In this document: in pieces, positions 45,797 through 54,246 of the stretch
Layout of the letters: the number at the start of each line of letters is the position of its first letter
Position numbering within the stretch: the first letter of the stretch is position 1
Assembly (NCBI GenBank): GCA_041913905.1
Contig: JAYSEK010000028.1
Coordinates: 1 to 64,000, forward strand
DNA: 64,000 nt
Direction of reading: 5' to 3'
Origin: Roseateles_B sp041913905
GTDB taxonomy: Bacteria > Pseudomonadota > Gammaproteobacteria > Burkholderiales > Burkholderiaceae_C
The notes under the pieces: model-generated
Told to the model about the DNA's origin: nothing
Database searches by the model: none
The model's input: the letters and a program-made list of their open reading frames with translations, nothing else
Made by a program: the position numbers and the translations under genes

Positions 45797-48700
45797 ACGA
45801 GGTCCAGGCCGTGCTGCCCCTGTCCCTGAGCCAGCGCGAGGTCTGGCTGGACCAACGCGCCTGGCCGGGCAGCGCGCATCTGCATATCGGGGGCTTTGCC
45901 TTTCTGCAGGGCCCGCTGGACCTGGAGCTGCTGCGACGCAGCCTGCAGCAGCTGGTGGACGAGAACGAGGCCTTGCGCCTGCTGCCCCTGCCTGACGGGC
46001 GCCAGCGCCTGCTGGACCGCCTGCTTGCGCCCCTGGACATCGTGCGGGTCCCGGCGCAACAGGATCCGCGTTCGTCGATGCTGGACTGGTGGCGCCAGGA
46101 ATGCCACCAGCGCTTCGATCTGGCGACGGCGCCGCCCTGGCGCTGCGTGCTGCTGACGGATGGAGGCGAGCGCCATGGCCTCTCCATCCGCTTCCACCAC
46201 CTGATCATGGACGGCTGGTCCACGCAACTGTTCATGCAGCGCTGGACCGATCGCTACACGCGGCTGCAGCAAGGCGCAGCACCCACGCTGGACTCGCCCG
46301 GCGCCTACCTCGAATTCATCGAGTCCGGCCAGGCCTACCTGGACAGTGCGGCCTGCCGGCGCGATGCCGAGTACTGGACGCAGCAGTGGCCACGGCTGCA
46401 GGAACCGGCGCTGCCGCCGCGCCACCCAGCACCTGCGCCGGACCGCCTGCCCCGCGCCCACCTGGCTCGGCTGCTGGTGCCGCGGCGCGAACTCCAGGCC
46501 CTGCAGGCCCAGCTGCAGGCGCTGGAGGTCAGTCTCTTTGATGCGGCGCTGTGCGCCGTCGCCCTGTACCTGCAGCGCAGCCGCGGCATCGAGCACCTGG
46601 CCGTGGGCATGCCCAGCCTCAATCGCGGCGGTGCACGCTGGCGCCAGACCCTGGGCATGTTCGTCAGCGTGCAGCCGCTGCTGCTGCATCTGCAACCCCG
46701 CATGCAGCTGGGTGAGCTGCTGGCCGACTGCCGACACCAGGCGCGCACCGGGCTGCGCCATGCCCGCTACCCCTTGAGCGAGACCGCCCACCGCCTGCAG
46801 CTGATGCGCAGCGGCCGCGACAGCCTGCTCGACGTGATGATTTCCCTGGAGCGCCAGAGCTACGCCCTGCGCTTCGGCCCCTGCCGCCTGGAGCAGGCGC
46901 GCCAGAGCTTTGCCGAGGAGGCGCGCTACCCCCTGGCCTTGACGCTCTGCGAGTTCGGCGAGGCCGAGGAGGTGGAACTCGTGCTGGAGCTGTCCGAGCG
47001 CTGCTTCGAGGCCGACGAAGCCGAGCTGCTGCTGCGCCGGCTCTGGCACCTGATGAAGCTGCTGCCGAGCGAGCTGGGCAGCCCGCTGTCCGCACCGGCG
47101 CTGCTGCCCGAGGAGGAATGGCGCGCCCTGGTCCATGGGCTCCACAAGGACCTCGCCAGCACCGAGGCGCCCAGCCCGGTGACGACCCAGTTCAGCCAGC
47201 AGTGCGGGCTGAACCCCGATGCCGTGGCCCTGGTCTGGGACGAGTCCGCCGCACTGGCTCAATCGATGAGCTATGCCCAGCTCGCGCAGCGCAGCCTGGC
47301 CTTGCAGTCCGCCCTGCTGGCCGCAGGACTGTGCCCGGGCGGCGTTGTCGCGCTGCTGCTGGATCGCAGCCCGGCCTTGCTGGTCGCCATGCTCGCGGTC
47401 TGGCGCTGCGGCGCCTGCGTGCTGCCGTTGTCCACGGAGCTGCCCCAGGATCGCCTGCGGGAACTGCTGGACCGTGCGTCACCTTCCTTTCTTCTGGGGC
47501 TGCAGACCGAGGTGCTGCGCTGGTCCACCGCCATACTGCCGGGCCTGGCGCTCACCCCGCTTGGCGACCTGCAGGACGAGCCACCGGGCCCGGCTTTGCC
47601 CGGCGGCTTGTGCAGCGATGCCGCCTGCCTCCAGCACGCCGCCTACCTGCTCTTCACCTCGGGCTCCACGGGTGGCCCCAAGGGCGTGCTCGTCAACCAC
47701 GAGGCGCTGGCGCGGCGTCTGGCCTGGCTGGCCCGCCGCTGGCAGGTCGGCCCGCAGGATCGCTCCGTACAACAGGTCCAGCCGAGTTTCGACCCGGCCT
47801 TGATCGAGCTGCTGCTGCCGCTGATCCAGGGGGGCAGCGTGGCCCTGATGCCGCCCGGCCGCCAGCACCCGCAGCGCCTGGCCGCCTTCATGCAGCGGCA
47901 CCGGGTGACGTTCTGCGCCCTCGTGCCCTCCAGCCTGGCGGGACTGCTGGCCGGCATGCAGGCGCACCCGGTGCCCAGCCTGCGCGTCGCCTGCTGCGGC
48001 GGTGAGGTGCTGGCGGCCGGCCTCGCCAACCGCTTCCTCGGTGAGACGGGTGCGGCGCTCTACAACGTCTACGGTCCGACCGAGGCCTGCATCTTCGCCA
48101 GCGCCTGGCCCTGCGAGCCCTGGCCCGAGGCCGAGGCGCTGCCCTTGGGCCATGCGGTCGACGACACGCGCATCTATGTGCTGGACGAGCTGCTGCGCCC
48201 ACAGCCCTTCGGGGTGAGCGGCGAAATCTGCATCGCCGGCCCGACGCTGGCCCTGGGCTATCTGCACGCAAAGGACAGCGCCGCCGCCTTCGTGCCGGAC
48301 CCCTTCCACCCCGGCGATCGCATGTACCGCAGCGGCGACAGGGGCTGGCTGGACGTGCGAGGCCGCCTGCACTTCGCCGGCCGGCTGGATCGGCAGGTCA
48401 AGCTGCGCGGCTACCGCGTCGACCTCGCTGACGTGGAGCGCGCCTGCCTCAGCCTGCCGGGTGTGCATCAGGCGCTCGTCCAGTGCCTGGACCAGGACGC
48501 GGGGCCGCGCCTGCATGCCTGGCTGGCCGGCCCGCGCAGCCAGGCCGAGCCGGGGCTGGCAACCCTGCTGCGCCAGCGCCTGCCGGACTACATGCTGCCC
48601 AGCACCCTGACCCTGCTTCCGGAACTGCCGCTCAGCAGCACCGGCAAGCTGCTCGTCGAGCAGCTGCCGCCGCCAGCGGCCCCGGCGGCCACCCGTGCCG

Positions 48701-49641
48701 ACCTGCCCCCCGCCACCGAGATGGAAACGCAGCTGCTGGCGTTGTGGCGAACGCATCTGAAGCGAGACGCCATCGGCGTCACGCAGGACTTCTTCGACCT
48801 GGGCGGCGACTCGCTCGCCGGGCTGGCCATCCTGAGCGCCATGGAGGACCGGCTGGGCCGCCGCCTGCCCCTGCAGCTGATCGTCGACCATCCCAGCATT
48901 CGCCAGCTGGCCCTGGCCCTGGCAGCGCCGCAGGCAGCGTCCGGCGTGCTGCTGCCCTTGAGCCGTGACATGCAGGCGCCCCGCCTTTATGTGGCGGCCT
49001 CCGGCCATGGGGACGTGCTGCGTCTGCAGACCCTGGCCCGCGCCCTGGAGGGCCGCTTGAGCGTCCTGATGCTGCAGCCGCCGCGCGAGGCGCCGGCGCA
49101 GATGGAAGCGCTGGCCCAGGTCTATGCCGATGCCATCGCCAGCGAGCATCCGCAGCGTTTCTGGTTGGCTGGCTTCTCGATCGGTGGCGTCAGTGCGCTG
49201 GCCTGCTGCCGGAAGCTGGAAGCGCGCGGATTCGCACCGCAAGGCCTGGTGCTGCTGGACAGCATCCACCCCGATGCGGCGCTGGGGGGCACCAGTTCCT
49301 GGCGCGCGCTGGGCTGGCTGGTGCGGCGCCTGCATGTGCAGGATCTCAGCATGAACGGCCGACGCCTGGGCGCGATGTTTGCCGACCCGGGACTGGTGGC
49401 CCAGGTCATGGCCTTGCGCCGCCACCGCTGCGAAGCGTGCCAAAGCCCGGTCTGGCTGATCAAGACCACCGGGCTGCTGCGCTGGAGCCGCCTGCTCTTC
49501 CACGGCTGGGAACGGCTCTTCGGCGAGCGGCTGCGCAGCAGCGTGGTGCGCGGCCTGCATGGCTCCATGTTCGATCCCGAGCATGTGCAGCACCTGGCAG
49601 ACACCCTGCAGTCGCAGCTGCTCGGCCGGTCCGCGCCATGA
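45793..49641 (+). CDS. Single-module non-ribosomal peptide synthetase (C-A-T-TE)
   Basis: 1282 residues. The condensation domain is at about 1-440 with HHLIMDG (135-141). The adenylation domain is at about 455-950 with LLFTSGSTGGPKG (about 620), YGPTEACIF and the terminal Lys in STGKL. The carrier domain has FDLGGDSLAG (phosphopantetheine Ser about 1005). The thioesterase has GFSIGG (Ser about 1128) and His in GLHGSMF. All catalytic motifs look intact. A module opening with C suggests N-acylation of one amino acid followed by release. No MbtH or phosphopantetheinyl transferase gene is nearby, and the product is unknown. Confidence 0.92.
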   Translation: MNEVQAVLPLSLSQREVWLDQRAWPGSAHLHIGGFAFLQGPLDLELLRRSLQQLVDENEALRLLPLPDGRQRLLDRLLAPLDIVRVPAQQDPRSSMLDWWRQECHQRFDLATAPPWRCVLLTDGGERHGLSIRFHHLIMDGWSTQLFMQRWTDRYTRLQQGAAPTLDSPGAYLEFIESGQAYLDSAACRRDAEYWTQQWPRLQEPALPPRHPAPAPDRLPRAHLARLLVPRRELQALQAQLQALEVSLFDAALCAVALYLQRSRGIEHLAVGMPSLNRGGARWRQTLGMFVSVQPLLLHLQPRMQLGELLADCRHQARTGLRHARYPLSETAHRLQLMRSGRDSLLDVMISLERQSYALRFGPCRLEQARQSFAEEARYPLALTLCEFGEAEEVELVLELSERCFEADEAELLLRRLWHLMKLLPSELGSPLSAPALLPEEEWRALVHGLHKDLASTEAPSPVTTQFSQQCGLNPDAVALVWDESAALAQSMSYAQLAQRSLALQSALLAAGLCPGGVVALLLDRSPALLVAMLAVWRCGACVLPLSTELPQDRLRELLDRASPSFLLGLQTEVLRWSTAILPGLALTPLGDLQDEPPGPALPGGLCSDAACLQHAAYLLFTSGSTGGPKGVLVNHEALARRLAWLARRWQVGPQDRSVQQVQPSFDPALIELLLPLIQGGSVALMPPGRQHPQRLAAFMQRHRVTFCALVPSSLAGLLAGMQAHPVPSLRVACCGGEVLAAGLANRFLGETGAALYNVYGPTEACIFASAWPCEPWPEAEALPLGHAVDDTRIYVLDELLRPQPFGVSGEICIAGPTLALGYLHAKDSAAAFVPDPFHPGDRMYRSGDRGWLDVRGRLHFAGRLDRQVKLRGYRVDLADVERACLSLPGVHQALVQCLDQDAGPRLHAWLAGPRSQAEPGLATLLRQRLPDYMLPSTLTLLPELPLSSTGKLLVEQLPPPAAPAATRADLPPATEMETQLLALWRTHLKRDAIGVTQDFFDLGGDSLAGLAILSAMEDRLGRRLPLQLIVDHPSIRQLALALAAPQAASGVLLPLSRDMQAPRLYVAASGHGDVLRLQTLARALEGRLSVLMLQPPREAPAQMEALAQVYADAIASEHPQRFWLAGFSIGGVSALACCRKLEARGFAPQGLVLLDSIHPDAALGGTSSWRALGWLVRRLHVQDLSMNGRRLGAMFADPGLVAQVMALRRHRCEACQSPVWLIKTTGLLRWSRLLFHGWERLFGERLRSSVVRGLHGSMFDPEHVQHLADTLQSQLLGRSAP

Positions 49642-50351
49642 CGCCCGGCGACAGGCCCGGAGGTCTGCCGGCGGCCCTGCGCTGGCGGCTCGCCCTGCTG
49701 CTTGCCCTGATGGCGGGCCTGCTGCTGCTGGGCTGGGCCTGGCAGCAGGAGCACTGGCAGACCTGGCTGCGTGGCGGTGCTGCCTTGTCGTGGCTGCGCG
49801 CGCAGGCCGCCGCCCTCGGTCCGCTGGTCGTCTGGCTGCTGATGAGTGCGGCGCTGTGCCTGGCGCTGCCGCTCGTGCTGCTGAGCCTGCTGGTGATCGC
49901 CGCCTTCGGTCCGCTGTGGGGCATGGCCCTGTGCTTTGCCGGCGCGGGCCTGTCGGCGCTGCTCAGCCATCGCATCGGCCATTGGCTGGGCCATGCGCTG
50001 CTGCTGCGGCTTGCCGGCCCGCGCGTGCGGCTGGTCAGCGAAACGCTGGGGCGGCGCGGCCTGATCGCGGTGATCCTCATGCGCCTGATGCCCGTCGCGC
50101 CCTTTGCCGTGGTGAACATGGCAGCCGGCGCAACGCACATCCGACCCTGGCAGATGCTGCTGGGCACCTGGATCGGCATGGCCCCCAGCACCCTGGTGAT
50201 GGGCTTGCTCCTGGACCCCTTGTTGCGGTGGCTGAGCAAGCTGGACCTGCCGCTGGTGGCCGGCGTCGCGGCCCTGGTGCTGGCGGCTGCCTCACTGCTC
50301 TTGTGGTGCTGGCGACGCCGCCTCGCCGGGCAGAGTCGAGAACCCGACTGA
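49638..50351 (+). CDS. TVP38/TMEM64 (VTT domain) membrane protein
   Basis: 237 residues with about six hydrophobic segments. The VTT/DedA-like core is seen in VIAAFGPLWGMALCFAGAG and RLMPVAPFAVVNMAAGATHI. Eukaryotic relatives are lipid scramblases and DedA proteins affect membrane lipid carriers. In this operon a role in moving a lipid-like product or substrate is a reasonable inference. Its start overlaps the NRPS stop by four bases (ATGA). Confidence 0.85.
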   Translation: MTPGDRPGGLPAALRWRLALLLALMAGLLLLGWAWQQEHWQTWLRGGAALSWLRAQAAALGPLVVWLLMSAALCLALPLVLLSLLVIAAFGPLWGMALCFAGAGLSALLSHRIGHWLGHALLLRLAGPRVRLVSETLGRRGLIAVILMRLMPVAPFAVVNMAAGATHIRPWQMLLGTWIGMAPSTLVMGLLLDPLLRWLSKLDLPLVAGVAALVLAAASLLLWCWRRRLAGQSREPD

Positions 50352-50430
50352 ACTCGGAGTGCCGCCGACAACGTCGCCTGAGCGGGGGTCAGGTCTTGCG
50401 CCGCGCGGCCTGCTGCGAAGGACCGCCGAC

Positions 50431-50856
50431 TCAGGACAGCTTGTAGGTCTGCAGATGGATGCTGGTTTCCGTCGCACCAATGCCCTTGATCAGACGCACG
50501 CGCTCCAGCACCTCGGCCAGCTCGCCCAGCGTGGCCGCCCGCAGCTCGGCCAGCAGATCCCAGCGGCCGTTGGTGTCGAACAGGCCGGACACGCCCGGCT
50601 CGCCCAGCAGGATGGCGATGACCTCGCGGGTCTTGTTGCCCTCGACCGCGATGCTCATCCAGGCCGTGATGGCGTTGGGGGTGACTTCGGGCCGCAGCTT
50701 GACCGTGTAGCCCACGATCACCCCGCTGTCCTCCAGCTTGGCGATGCGGTTGGTCACCGTCCCGCGCGAGACCTTGAGCTTGCTCGCCAGCGTGGCCACG
50801 GAAGCGCGGGCGTCCTGGCGCAGCAGCGCCAGCAATTGCTGATCCAGGGTGTCCAA
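50431..50856 (-). CDS. Lrp/AsnC family transcriptional regulator
   Basis: 141 residues. The N-terminal helix-turn-helix reads ASVATLASKLKVSRGTVTNRI; the C-terminal RAM ligand domain shows GVSGLFDTNGRWDLLAEL. It is divergent from an ornithine cyclodeaminase gene. A long inverted repeat at 50904-50937 in the spacer is the probable operator. Local regulation of the cyclodeaminase gene in response to an amino acid is likely. Confidence 0.92.
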   Translation of the reverse strand: MDTLDQQLLALLRQDARASVATLASKLKVSRGTVTNRIAKLEDSGVIVGYTVKLRPEVTPNAITAWMSIAVEGNKTREVIAILLGEPGVSGLFDTNGRWDLLAELRAATLGELAEVLERVRLIKGIGATETSIHLQTYKLS

Positions 50857-50903
50857 CAGCGGCTCCTTTGTGCGGTCCTCGCAGCCTTGCGACGGCCAGA
50901 TTC

Positions 50904-50937
50904 TGCCATTTTGGCAATTTCAATTGCCGAAATGGCA
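50904..50937. promoter_or_regulatory. Long inverted repeat, probable operator of the Lrp-type regulator
   Basis: Two 14-bp arms, TGCCATTTTGGCAA and TTGCCGAAATGGCA (13 of 14 complementary), flank TTTCAA. The repeat lies in an AT-rich patch 47 bp upstream of the regulator ATG and 90 bp upstream of the cyclodeaminase start. A related half-site (TTGGCCAT) follows at about 50954. Confidence 0.7.
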
Positions 50938-51027
50938 ACTTGTCTTGAGTTTTTGGCCATTATTTGCGCTTCTTTCTAGCGCGCCGCTTGAGAAGAATCA
51001 TGGCTATCACAACAACGGAGACCTCTC

Positions 51028-52071
51028 ATGGCCATGTTGCTGAGCACACATGATGTTGCTGCAATGACCCGACGACTGGGCTTGCCGACGCTGCTGAAGC
51101 GCCTGGTGGGCTACCTGGAAGCCGACTACCTGCGCTGGCAGGAGTTCGACAAGACGCCCCGCGTTGCCGCCCATTCCGCCGACGGCGTGATCGAGCTGAT
51201 GCCCATCGCCGACCACGAGCTCTACACCTTCAAGTACGTCAACGGCCACCCGCGGAACTACCGCTTCGGCCTGTCCACCGTGATGGCCTTCGGCGCCCTG
51301 GCCGACGTGGCCACCGGCACGCCTCAACTGCTGTCCGAGCTGACCCTCAGCACCGCGCTGCGCACCGCCGCCACCTCCGTGATGGCCGCCAAGCGGCTCG
51401 CTCGCCCCGATGCCAAGTCCATGGCCCTGATCGGCAATGGCGCGCAAAGCGAATTCCAGGCCCTGGCCTTCCACCACCTGCTGGGTATCGAGGAGATCCG
51501 TCTCTACGACATCGACCCGGCGGCCACCGCCAAGCTGATGCGCCATCTCCAATCCGTGCCGGGCCTGCGCCTGATCGCCTGCAAGAGCACCGCCGCGGCG
51601 GTGAAGGGCGCCGACATCGTCACCACGGTCACAGCCGACAAGACCAATGCCACCATCCTCACGCCCGAACTGCTGGAACCCGGCATGCACATCAACGGCG
51701 TGGGCGGCGACTGCCCGGGCAAGACCGAGCTGCACCGCGGCGTGCTGGAGCGCGCCAGCGTCTTCGTGGAATTCGAGCCTCAGTCCCGCATCGAGGGCGA
51801 CATCCAGCAGATGCCCGCCGACTTCCCGGTGACGGAATTCTGGCGCGTGCTGTCCAGCCAGGCGCCGGGCCGGCGCGACGCGCAGGAGATCACCGTGTTC
51901 GACTCCGTGGGCTTCGCGCTGGAGGACTTCTCCACGCTGCGCCTGCTGCGCGACTGCGCCCGCGAGCTGGGCCTGGGCAGCGAGATCAGCCTGGTGCCCC
52001 GCATGGCCGATCCCAAGGATCTCTTCGGCGAACTGGGGCTGGATGAAGCGCCGCAGCGCCACGCCGCCTGA
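51028..52071 (+). CDS. Ornithine cyclodeaminase
   Basis: 347 residues of the ornithine cyclodeaminase/mu-crystallin family. Signatures are FKYVNGHPRNYRFGLSTVMA, the NAD-binding segment MALIGNGAQSEFQALAF and NGVGGDCPGKTEL, which fits true ornithine cyclodeaminases. The predicted reaction is conversion of L-ornithine to L-proline and ammonia in the cytoplasm. ACGGAGACCTCTC precedes the ATG. The divergent Lrp-type gene and shared operator point to amino-acid-responsive control. Confidence 0.9.
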   Translation: MAMLLSTHDVAAMTRRLGLPTLLKRLVGYLEADYLRWQEFDKTPRVAAHSADGVIELMPIADHELYTFKYVNGHPRNYRFGLSTVMAFGALADVATGTPQLLSELTLSTALRTAATSVMAAKRLARPDAKSMALIGNGAQSEFQALAFHHLLGIEEIRLYDIDPAATAKLMRHLQSVPGLRLIACKSTAAAVKGADIVTTVTADKTNATILTPELLEPGMHINGVGGDCPGKTELHRGVLERASVFVEFEPQSRIEGDIQQMPADFPVTEFWRVLSSQAPGRRDAQEITVFDSVGFALEDFSTLRLLRDCARELGLGSEISLVPRMADPKDLFGELGLDEAPQRHAA

Positions 52072-52204
52072 GCTGCCGCCCGTCCGGGTGGGCGGGCCTC
52101 CCCCGATGGAGCGATAGGGACGAAATCCAGCCGCCCTCAAGATGCGCTTCGACCGGCGCGCTGCCATCCGGCGTCGCCGTCGATCAGACGCATGGAGGTG
52201 TTGC

Positions 52205-52672
52205 ATGAGTCCCGATCTGCGCCGCGTGCTGGGCATCCAGGCCCTCGCCTTGCTGGCTGCCCTGCTGTGCATCGTTCATGAGCAGGCGCACGCCCAGAGC
52301 TCGTCTCGACAGGCTTGGTCCGCCTTGGAGCAGCGCTGCTGGCAGCAGCACGCGGCCGAGCGAACGGCGGTGGATCTGCGCGACCCGACGGCGCTGCCCT
52401 TCAGCAATCTGCGCAGCGGGTTCAGGGTGCGGTCACCGGTGTGGGTGGAATTCAGCGTCCGGGGCATGGGGCTGATGCCCGCCGGGCATTTCGCCTTCAT
52501 GCGGCGCAAGGCAGGCAGCCCCATCCAGAGCCAGACGCTGGACGATGGGCGCACCGACGCCTACCTGGACCTGCCCAGGGGCGACCATGAAATGGAGCTG
52601 CGCCTGCTCGGCAACGACGGGCAGACGCCCATCCCGCCGCAGGTGCTGAGGCTTTCGGTGCAGCGCCCCTGA
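52205..52672 (+). CDS. Exported DUF4399-like protein
   Basis: 155 residues from the ATG at 52205, preceded by GGAGG. The signal peptide ends AHAQS. The mature part has the pattern FRVRSPVWVEFSVRGMGLMPAG, then TDAYLDLPRGDHEMELRLLG and PPQVLRLSV. This resembles the DUF4399 periplasmic domain, although the His-rich GHHH segment of that family is replaced. Function unknown. Confidence 0.6.
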   Translation: MSPDLRRVLGIQALALLAALLCIVHEQAHAQSSSRQAWSALEQRCWQQHAAERTAVDLRDPTALPFSNLRSGFRVRSPVWVEFSVRGMGLMPAGHFAFMRRKAGSPIQSQTLDDGRTDAYLDLPRGDHEMELRLLGNDGQTPIPPQVLRLSVQRP

Positions 52673-52718
52673 GACCCTGGACGAGTCTCGCGGGCTGCTG
52701 CACCGGCCTTGGTCCGGC

Positions 52719-53246
52719 TCAGGCGGCCAGGCTGGCCTTGAAGGCACGCGCCTCACGGCGCTTGGCCTTGGTGGCCTCCTGGCGGTACAGCTCCTCGGCT
52801 TCCTGACGCAGCTGCACGGCCTTTTCGAGGGCCTGCATGTAGCGCTCCACCGTGTAGGTGGACTCGGACGCGATGTAGACGCTGCGGCGACGCGCCGGCT
52901 CACCATAACGGGGCAGCAGCACGGTGAAGCTGCAGTCCCTCAGCTTGCCGCGACGCTGGCGCACGATGGGGCCTGAAATGCCCACCGGCAGCTCGCTGGT
53001 CTTGTTGGCATTGGGCTCGGGCTTGAGCCGCGTTGGTGCCGGCAGCTTGGCCACGCGCTTGAGCAGTTCCTTGGTCGCTGCCGCCAGCGCGCCGCCGGCG
53101 CCGCCGGGGAACTTGCTGTCGGAGTAGAACTTGGTGCCGCCGTAGCGGAGCTGCCAACCGTGCGTCGAACGCGAATCAATGCGTTGCACGCCCTGCGGAA
53201 CGGTGAACTGCTCACCGGTATAGATCAATACTTCTCTGGTTTTCAT
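52719..53246 (-). CDS. AP2-domain-like protein
   Basis: 175 residues from the ATG at 53246, preceded by GGGGATACCTC. RIDSRSTHGWQLRY, KFYSDSKFPGGAGGALAAA and the following helix match the pattern I know from bacterial AP2-like DNA-binding domains. A second, more diverged unit begins near GISGPIVRQRRGKL and ends YMQALEKAV. The C terminus is a basic helix (KAKRREARAFKASLA). DNA binding is inferred; no integrase or other mobile gene is adjacent. Confidence 0.62.
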   Translation of the reverse strand: MKTREVLIYTGEQFTVPQGVQRIDSRSTHGWQLRYGGTKFYSDSKFPGGAGGALAAATKELLKRVAKLPAPTRLKPEPNANKTSELPVGISGPIVRQRRGKLRDCSFTVLLPRYGEPARRRSVYIASESTYTVERYMQALEKAVQLRQEAEELYRQEATKAKRREARAFKASLAA

Positions 53247-53611
53247 GAGGTATCCCCAAACAACTGGATAACTCCCTGTACCGATAGTGTAACGGCGATG
53301 ACGCAGAAGCAGACTTGTGTCGTTAGGATAAGGGACGCCAACGGGCGCTTGAATGGCGGTTGAAAGCCACACTCCGGGCCCGATGCTGTCGCGCAGGTGA
53401 CAGGCACTCACCCATGTGCGCAATCCTTCACGGCTGCAGCCATCCAGGACGGCATGAGCGCGCATCGACCCGGCTCGCCGGTAAAGCCCAAGCGACCCGC
53501 AAGTGATCCGAGGCACCTTCGCAAACTTAGGTTTGCCTGAAGCCTGCCGTTGACCTGGCAGCAAGGCGGATCCCTTCCTGCACAATGCGCCATCCGTTAC
53601 CGAGAGGGTCT
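53247..53611. other. 365-bp divergent spacer between the AP2-like gene and dsbA
   Basis: No open frame with a plausible product was found. The left third (to about 53330) is relatively AT-rich, as expected for the promoter of the AP2-like gene. A 6-bp perfect inverted repeat GCAAAC-TTAG-GTTTGC lies at 53521-53536, about 75 bp before the dsbA start. It could be an operator or a small hairpin. No convincing -35/-10 pair was found for dsbA. Confidence 0.5.
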
Positions 53612-54241
53612 ATGCAAAGGCGTCAATTCATCGTCCAGGGCAGCGCCGGTCTGTCCGCACTCGCGCTGCCTGGGCTGAGCCTGGCCCAGTCCAGGCCCGT
53701 CGAAGGCAAGCAATACCTCAAGCTGAACACCCCACTGCCCAGCGCGGCTGACGGCGAAGTGCTGGAGTTCTTTTCCTATACCTGCCCTCACTGCCATGCC
53801 TTCGAGCCCTCGCTGCAGCAGTGGCTGGCCCGCAAGCCCGCCAAGGTGCAGTTCCGGCGGGTGCCGGCGGCGATCAACGCCATCGCCAAGACCACGCAGA
53901 AGGTCTATTTCGCCCTGGAGGCCATGGGCCAGTTGGAGGCCCTGCACGGCCGCGTCTTCAACGCGGTCCAGGCCGACCTCAGCAAGTTCCAGAGCATTGA
54001 CAGCGCCCAGGCCGAGCTGGTCAAGCTGGGTGTGGATGGCGCGCGCTTCAAGCAGGTCGCCGAGTCCTTTGGCGTGCAGTCCAAATGCCAGCAGGCCAAC
54101 AACCTCGTCCAGCCCATTGCCAGCCATGGTGTGCCGACGCTGGTCGTCAACGGCCGCTGGGTGACCAGCCCGTCGATCGCGCAAGGCTACCCCGAAGTGC
54201 TGGCCACCCTCGACCACCTGCTGACCCTGCCGCGGGCCTGA
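53612..54241 (+). CDS. dsbA: Thiol:disulfide interchange protein DsbA
   Basis: 209 residues from the ATG at 53612. The signal peptide begins MQRRQFIVQGSAGLSALALP. The thioredoxin-fold active site CPHC (C58, C61) lies in FFSYTCPHCHAFEP, and the cis-Pro loop is in HGVPTLVVNGRW. It introduces disulfides into exported proteins. GAGAGGGTCT precedes the start. It is followed after 5 bp by ybiB. Confidence 0.94.
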   Translation: MQRRQFIVQGSAGLSALALPGLSLAQSRPVEGKQYLKLNTPLPSAADGEVLEFFSYTCPHCHAFEPSLQQWLARKPAKVQFRRVPAAINAIAKTTQKVYFALEAMGQLEALHGRVFNAVQADLSKFQSIDSAQAELVKLGVDGARFKQVAESFGVQSKCQQANNLVQPIASHGVPTLVVNGRWVTSPSIAQGYPEVLATLDHLLTLPRA

Positions 54242-54246
54242 GGCAC

